From: Deltaproteobacteria bacterium
GTDB taxonomy: Bacteria; Desulfobacterota; Desulfobaccia; Desulfobaccales; Desulfobaccaceae
Length of the DNA stretch: 10,474 nt
Reading direction: 5' to 3'
Assembly (NCBI GenBank): GCA_016874895.1
Contig: VGSX01000110.1
Coordinates: forward strand, 1-10,474
Positions 7,505-10,474 of the stretch are shown piece by piece (the stretch's first letter is position 1; each line of letters opens with the position of its first letter). Made by a program: the position numbers and the translations under genes. Below the pieces are notes generated by a model. It worked only from the letters and a program-made list of their open reading frames with translations. It had not been told where the DNA came from and searched no databases.

Positions 7505-8200
7505 ATGATAAAGGCAACACCCAAACCACTGGAAGAAATTATTGACTTTGTCAAGGATTATAATAAGATACTCGTTGCCGGGTGCGACGGTTGCGTCACC
7601 GTCTGCGAAGCCGGGGGCATGAAAGAAGCCAAGGTATTAGGCTCCGCCCTGCGCCTCTACTATACCCAAGCCGGGAAGGACCACGAGGTGGTGGAGACGA
7701 CGATCACCCGCCAGTGCGACAAAGAGTACCTCGAGGAATTGAAAGACATGATGGAAAATGCCGACGCCGTGGTCTCCATCGCCTGCGGTTGCGGTATCCA
7801 GTATCTCACTGAGAATTATCCCAAGAAAGTCGTTTTCCCCGGCGTTGACACCCATTTCATGGGCATTAACGCCGACCGGGGTCTGTTTGAAGAGCGTTGT
7901 GCCGGCTGCGGCCAGTGCGTCTTAGGGACCACCGGTGGCATCTGCCCCATCGCCCGCTGCTCCAAGCGGATGCTCAACGGCCCCTGCGGCGGTTCCGAGG
8001 CCGGGAAGTGCGAAATCAGCAAGGACACGCCCTGCGGTTGGCATCTGATTTATGAACGCCTGGAGACCCTGGGACAGATGAATCGTTTCCTGGAACCGGT
8101 GGATCCCAAGAACTGGCGGTCCAGCCGGGACGGCGGCCCCCGGGTCATCATCCGGGAAGACCTGCGGAAAGCGGAGCCTCAGCACGGCAGCGCTCATTAA
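7505..8200 (+). CDS. metV: MetV: methylenetetrahydrofolate reductase zinc/iron-sulfur partner subunit
   Basis: A 231-aa cysteine-rich partner of MetF, which in acetogens links the flavin of MetF to other redox subunits of methylene-THF reductase. The N-terminal part (about 1-125) has C27-D-G-C30-V-T-V-C34, C71 and C94-G-C96-G. The C-terminal MetV-type domain has C132-A-G-C135-G-Q-C138, C147-P-I-A-R-C152, N-G-P-C161-G-G and C169-E, the usual metal-binding pattern of this family. The N-terminal cysteines are typical of the long MetV form and could carry further Fe-S clusters. AGGAGG at 7492-7497 is 7 nt from the ATG, a strong ribosome site, and the gene starts 18 nt after mvhD. The short tail after about 215 is charged and poorly conserved-looking. 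Direct contact with MvhD/HdrA is inferred from the MetFV-HdrABC-MvhD complex of Moorella. Confidence 0.92.
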   Translation: MIKATPKPLEEIIDFVKDYNKILVAGCDGCVTVCEAGGMKEAKVLGSALRLYYTQAGKDHEVVETTITRQCDKEYLEELKDMMENADAVVSIACGCGIQYLTENYPKKVVFPGVDTHFMGINADRGLFEERCAGCGQCVLGTTGGICPIARCSKRMLNGPCGGSEAGKCEISKDTPCGWHLIYERLETLGQMNRFLEPVDPKNWRSSRDGGPRVIIREDLRKAEPQHGSAH

Positions 8201-8210
8201 ACACGAAGGT

Positions 8211-8234
8211 CCGGGCCGCCCGCTGGCGGCCCGG
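8211..8234. repeat. Perfect GC-rich hairpin between metV and metF
   Basis: Ten-base arms CCGGGCCGCC (8211-8220) and GGCGGCCCGG (8225-8234) are perfectly complementary around CGCT. The hairpin lies 11 nt after the metV stop and 28 nt before the metF start. No T-run follows, so it is more likely a transcript-stabilising or processing structure, or a partial attenuator, than a full intrinsic terminator. Confidence 0.75.
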
Positions 8235-8262
8235 TGCAGATCTGTAAGAGAGGATTTAGGGA

Positions 8263-9195
8263 ATGAGCACAAAGACACCCAGCAAGTTAGAAAAAATCAT
8301 GGCAGCGGGCCATTTAGGGGTCACTTCGGAAGTGGGCCCGCCCCGGGGCGCCGATGGGGCTGAGATCGATCACAAGGCGCATTTAATTAAGGATTATGTG
8401 GACGCGGTAAATGTCACCGATAACCAGACCTCGGTAGTGCGGCTGTGCAGCCTGGCCTCCTGCATCAAGTTGAAGCAGCTGGGCGTGGAGCCGGTCCTGC
8501 AGATGACCACCCGGGACCGGAACCGCATCGCCATGCAGAGCGATATCCTGGGAGCCGCGGCTTTCGGCATCAACAACATGCTCTGCCTCACCGGCGACCA
8601 CCAGAGCTTCGGCGACCATCCCACGTCCGCCAACGTCTTTGACCTGGATTCGGTGCAACTCATCCAGACCGTCCGACTGATGCGGGATGAGGGCAAGCTC
8701 CTGAGCGGCTATCAAATGAAGGTGCGCCCGGAAATTTTTGTGGGGGCCGCGGAAAATCCCTTTGCCGGGCCCAACGTAGAGCTCCGGGCCATGCGCCTGG
8801 GCAAAAAAATCAATGCCGGGGCGGAGTTCATCCAGACCCAGTGCATCTACAACATTCCCAAATTTAAGGAATGGATGAAAATCGCGGTGGACAAGGGCTA
8901 TGCCGACCAGACCTATATCATGGCCGGCATCACCCCTTTCAAGAGCCTGGGTATGGCCCGCTACATGAAGACCAAGGTCCCGGGCATGGACGTGCCCGAT
9001 AACCTCATTGACCGTCTCAAAGGCGTACCCAAGGAAAAGCAGGCGGACGAGGGCATCAAGATGGCCATCGAAATGATCCAGGAACTCAAGGAACTGCCCG
9101 GCATCAAGGGCTTCCACATCATGGCCATCGAATGGGAAGAGAAGGTTCCTGAACTGGTGCAGGGCGGCGGACTCTATCCCAGACCTCAGGTTTAA
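8263..9195 (+). CDS. metF: MetF: methylenetetrahydrofolate reductase
   Basis: A 310-aa cytosolic FAD enzyme with a TIM-barrel fold that interconverts 5,10-methylene-THF and 5-methyl-THF, the last folate step of the methyl branch of the Wood-Ljungdahl pathway. Family motifs in order: T-S-E23-V-G-P-P-R-G with the conserved catalytic-type glutamate, N50-V-T-D-N-Q, T-R84-D-R-N-R, C108-L-T-G-D-H and F-I-Q-T-Q near 177-181. Length is close to the usual MetF size, with no added NAD(P)H or regulatory domain, so electrons probably come through MetV and the Hdr subunits (inference). The start is supported by GAGAGGA at 8248-8254, 8 nt before the ATG. It lies 62 nt after metV, with a strong hairpin in between. 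A methionine-biosynthesis role is possible too, but the neighbours argue for energy metabolism. Confidence 0.95.
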   Translation: MSTKTPSKLEKIMAAGHLGVTSEVGPPRGADGAEIDHKAHLIKDYVDAVNVTDNQTSVVRLCSLASCIKLKQLGVEPVLQMTTRDRNRIAMQSDILGAAAFGINNMLCLTGDHQSFGDHPTSANVFDLDSVQLIQTVRLMRDEGKLLSGYQMKVRPEIFVGAAENPFAGPNVELRAMRLGKKINAGAEFIQTQCIYNIPKFKEWMKIAVDKGYADQTYIMAGITPFKSLGMARYMKTKVPGMDVPDNLIDRLKGVPKEKQADEGIKMAIEMIQELKELPGIKGFHIMAIEWEEKVPELVQGGGLYPRPQV

Positions 9196-9236
9196 GGCCT
9201 TACTGCCTTGGGCAGGATAGCAAAGAATGAACCACA

Positions 9237-9262
9237 CCCCGGGCCGCCAGCGCGGCCTGGGG
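9237..9262. repeat. GC-rich hairpin after metF
   Basis: CCCCGGGCCGC (9237-9247) pairs with GCGGCCTGGGG (9252-9262) through 11 bp including one G-U, with loop CAGC. It resembles the metV-metF hairpin in sharing GGGCCGC. It sits 41 nt after the metF stop and just before a strong promoter, where a transcription end would be expected, but no T-run follows. Confidence 0.7.
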
Positions 9263-9271
9263 GATATCCCA

Positions 9272-9300
9272 TTGACACTAAAAAAGAAAAGTAGTATAAT
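9272..9300 (+). promoter_or_regulatory. Perfect-consensus sigma70 promoter for the HdrD-like selenoprotein gene
   Basis: TTGACA (9272-9277) and TATAAT (9295-9300) are both exact consensus hexamers separated by 17 nt, in an A-rich stretch upstream of the ATG at 9361. Transcription would begin near 9307, giving a leader of about 55 nt. The HdrD-like gene can therefore be expressed apart from the hdrA-metF run. Confidence 0.85.
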
Positions 9301-9360
9301 TACTATATACAAAATTATGACCAAGTAATTCTGATTGGAAACCCAAAAAAGGGGTAAGTA

Positions 9361-10474
9361 ATGGCGGAAGAACCCTTAGTAATCAAGAAAAAGAAGGAAA
9401 AGTCCTTCAAAGACATTGTCATGGAGAAGCTCCCGGATGGGGGCAATCTCAATGCCTGTCTGACCTGTGGGACTTGTGCGGCTGGCTGCCCGGCCACCGG
9501 TTTGCACGGCATGGATCCCCGTAAGATCGTCAGGATGGCAGCCTTAGGTATGGATGAAGAACTCAAGCAAACCCCCTGGGCCTGGATGTGCAGCATGTGT
9601 ACCCGGTGCGTCCATGCCTGCCCCATGAACGTTAATATCCCGCAGCTGATCTTTAATATGCGGGCTTCCTGGCCCCGGGACCAGCGCCCTCGGGGTATCC
9701 TGCGCTCCTGTGATGCCGCCCTGAGCACCGACACCTGCAGTGCCATGGGCACCCGGGAAGAGGACTTCGAGTTCATCGTCAACGACGTGCTGGAAGTAAT
9801 CCGGGAACAACCCGGCTTCGAAGACATGCAGGCGCCCATCGATAAAGAAGGCGCTTACTTCTTCCTGAATCAGAATTCCCGGGAACCGGTGAATGAACCG
9901 GAAGAGCTGGGACCCCTCTGGAAGATCCTGCACATGGTAGGGGCCGACTGGACCTACGGCAGCAAAGGCTGGGCGGCCGAGAATTACTGCATGTTTCTGG
10001 CCGACGACGATGCCTGGAAACACATTACCGAGATGTCCATCAGGAAAGCGGAGGAGCTGGGCTGTAAAGTCTTCCTCAACACCGAATGAGGGCACATCAC
10101 TTTCGCGGTCCGGGCCGGACTGCAAAAACACAAAATTAAAACCGACCTCGAAGTCCTCAGTATTTTCACCTTCTATGCCAAATGGCTCCGGGAAGGCAAA
10201 CTAAAGGTCAACTCCGACTGGAACAAAAACCTCAAGATCAAATTCACCGTTCAAGACCCCTGCAACATCATCCGGAAGAGCTTCGGCGACCAATGCGCCC
10301 AGGACCTGCGCGCCGTTGTCAAGGCCTGTGTGGGGGAAGAAAACTTCGTGGATATGGCCCCCAACATGTCCAACAACTACTGCTGCGGCGGCGGCGGCGG
10401 CTTCCTGCAGAATCCCTATAAAGAAGAGCGGCTGGCTTACGGCCAGAAAAAGCTGGACCAGATCATCGCCACCG
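9361..10474 (+). CDS. HdrD-like (HdrC+HdrB fusion) iron-sulfur oxidoreductase, selenoprotein (UGA at 10087-10089 as Sec), cut by window end
   Basis: The frame stays open from ATG 9361 to the window end (371 codons) if UGA codon 243 is selenocysteine. The N-terminal HdrC-like ferredoxin part has C33/C36/C39/C43-P and C77/C80/C83/C87-P. The C-terminal part is HdrB-like. Its first CCG-type motif reads L-N-T-E-U243-G-H, where relatives have E-C-G-H, and the second has D-P-C301-N and N-Y-C341-C342 followed by five glycines. In HdrB/HdrD these cysteines hold the non-cubane clusters that do disulfide-type chemistry, so Sec replaces a probable cluster ligand. AGGGG at 9350-9354 is 6 nt from the ATG. 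It has no membrane segment in the visible part. By position it is the expected HdrBC partner of the upstream HdrA. The substrate is unknown. GlpC/DsrK/TmcB-type names are alternatives; the C-terminus is outside the window. Confidence 0.9.
10105..10123 (+). promoter_or_regulatory. Candidate bacterial SECIS hairpin in the HdrD-like gene
   Basis: GCGGTCCG (10105-10112) pairs with CGGACTGC (10116-10123) in an 8-bp stem with one G-U, closing on a GGC triloop at 10113-10115, the same loop as in mvhD. After a C/A mismatch, TTT (10101-10103) can pair with AAA (10125-10127). The loop starts 23 nt after the UGA. Geometry fits bacterial SECIS elements; the fold was made by eye. Confidence 0.7.

Noticed and set aside
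9361..10089. HdrD-like gene as a complete 242-aa protein or a pseudogene broken by a stop
   Set aside because: The frame continues without another stop for 128 codons with an intact CCG domain, and the TGA replaces a conserved Cys precisely, which a random nonsense mutation would rarely do.
1..10474. CRISPR array, insertion sequence or prophage
   Set aside because: No regularly spaced repeats, transposase, integrase or phage genes are visible; repeats are limited to small hairpins.

Overview
The window looks like a chromosomal segment of a strictly anaerobic, selenocysteine-using bacterium, most likely a sulfate-reducing or syntrophic member of Desulfobacterota (Desulfobacca/Syntrophobacter-like). 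This is an inference from the cysteine-rich heterodisulfide-reductase-type redox genes, their linkage to the Wood-Ljungdahl genes metV and metF, two in-frame UGA codons that both look like selenocysteine, and the GC-rich codon use. No rRNA or marker gene fixes the taxon.

Left part, minus strand (146-1832): a two-gene unit with a small cysteine-pair protein of unknown function followed by threonine ammonia-lyase (ilvA) with a C-terminal ACT domain. Past the ilvA stop, at the left edge, lies a short cluster of palindromes and direct repeats. A gene-free stretch (1833-2595) separates this unit from the divergent plus-strand genes. It holds an AT-rich core with weak promoter-like and operator-like sequences.

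Right part, plus strand (2596-10474): a tightly spaced run of hdrA, mvhD, metV and metF, followed, after a gap carrying its own consensus promoter, by an HdrD-like (HdrC+HdrB fusion) gene cut by the window end. The hdrA product is unusually large (1483 aa). It is two HdrA modules in tandem, with a complete GltD/NfnB-like NAD(P)H:FAD oxidoreductase inserted into the first. MvhD normally passes electrons to HdrA, HdrBC-type subunits carry the disulfide-reductase-type cluster chemistry, and MetF/MetV form the methylene-tetrahydrofolate reductase. Together the set resembles the MetFV-HdrABC-MvhD complex described from the acetogen Moorella, here with a built-in NAD(P)H module. The proposed role, an inference, is coupling methyl-THF/methylene-THF interconversion to pyridine nucleotide and another carrier such as ferredoxin, possibly in the acetate- or C1-oxidising direction.

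The most notable point is that two genes are interrupted by UGA at exactly the position of a conserved cysteine: residue 15 of MvhD (C-x-x-U) and residue 243 of the HdrD-like protein (T-E-U-G-H). Each UGA is followed by a hairpin that can close on a GGC triloop about 20-23 nt downstream, matching the geometry of bacterial SECIS elements. A standard gene caller would truncate both genes.
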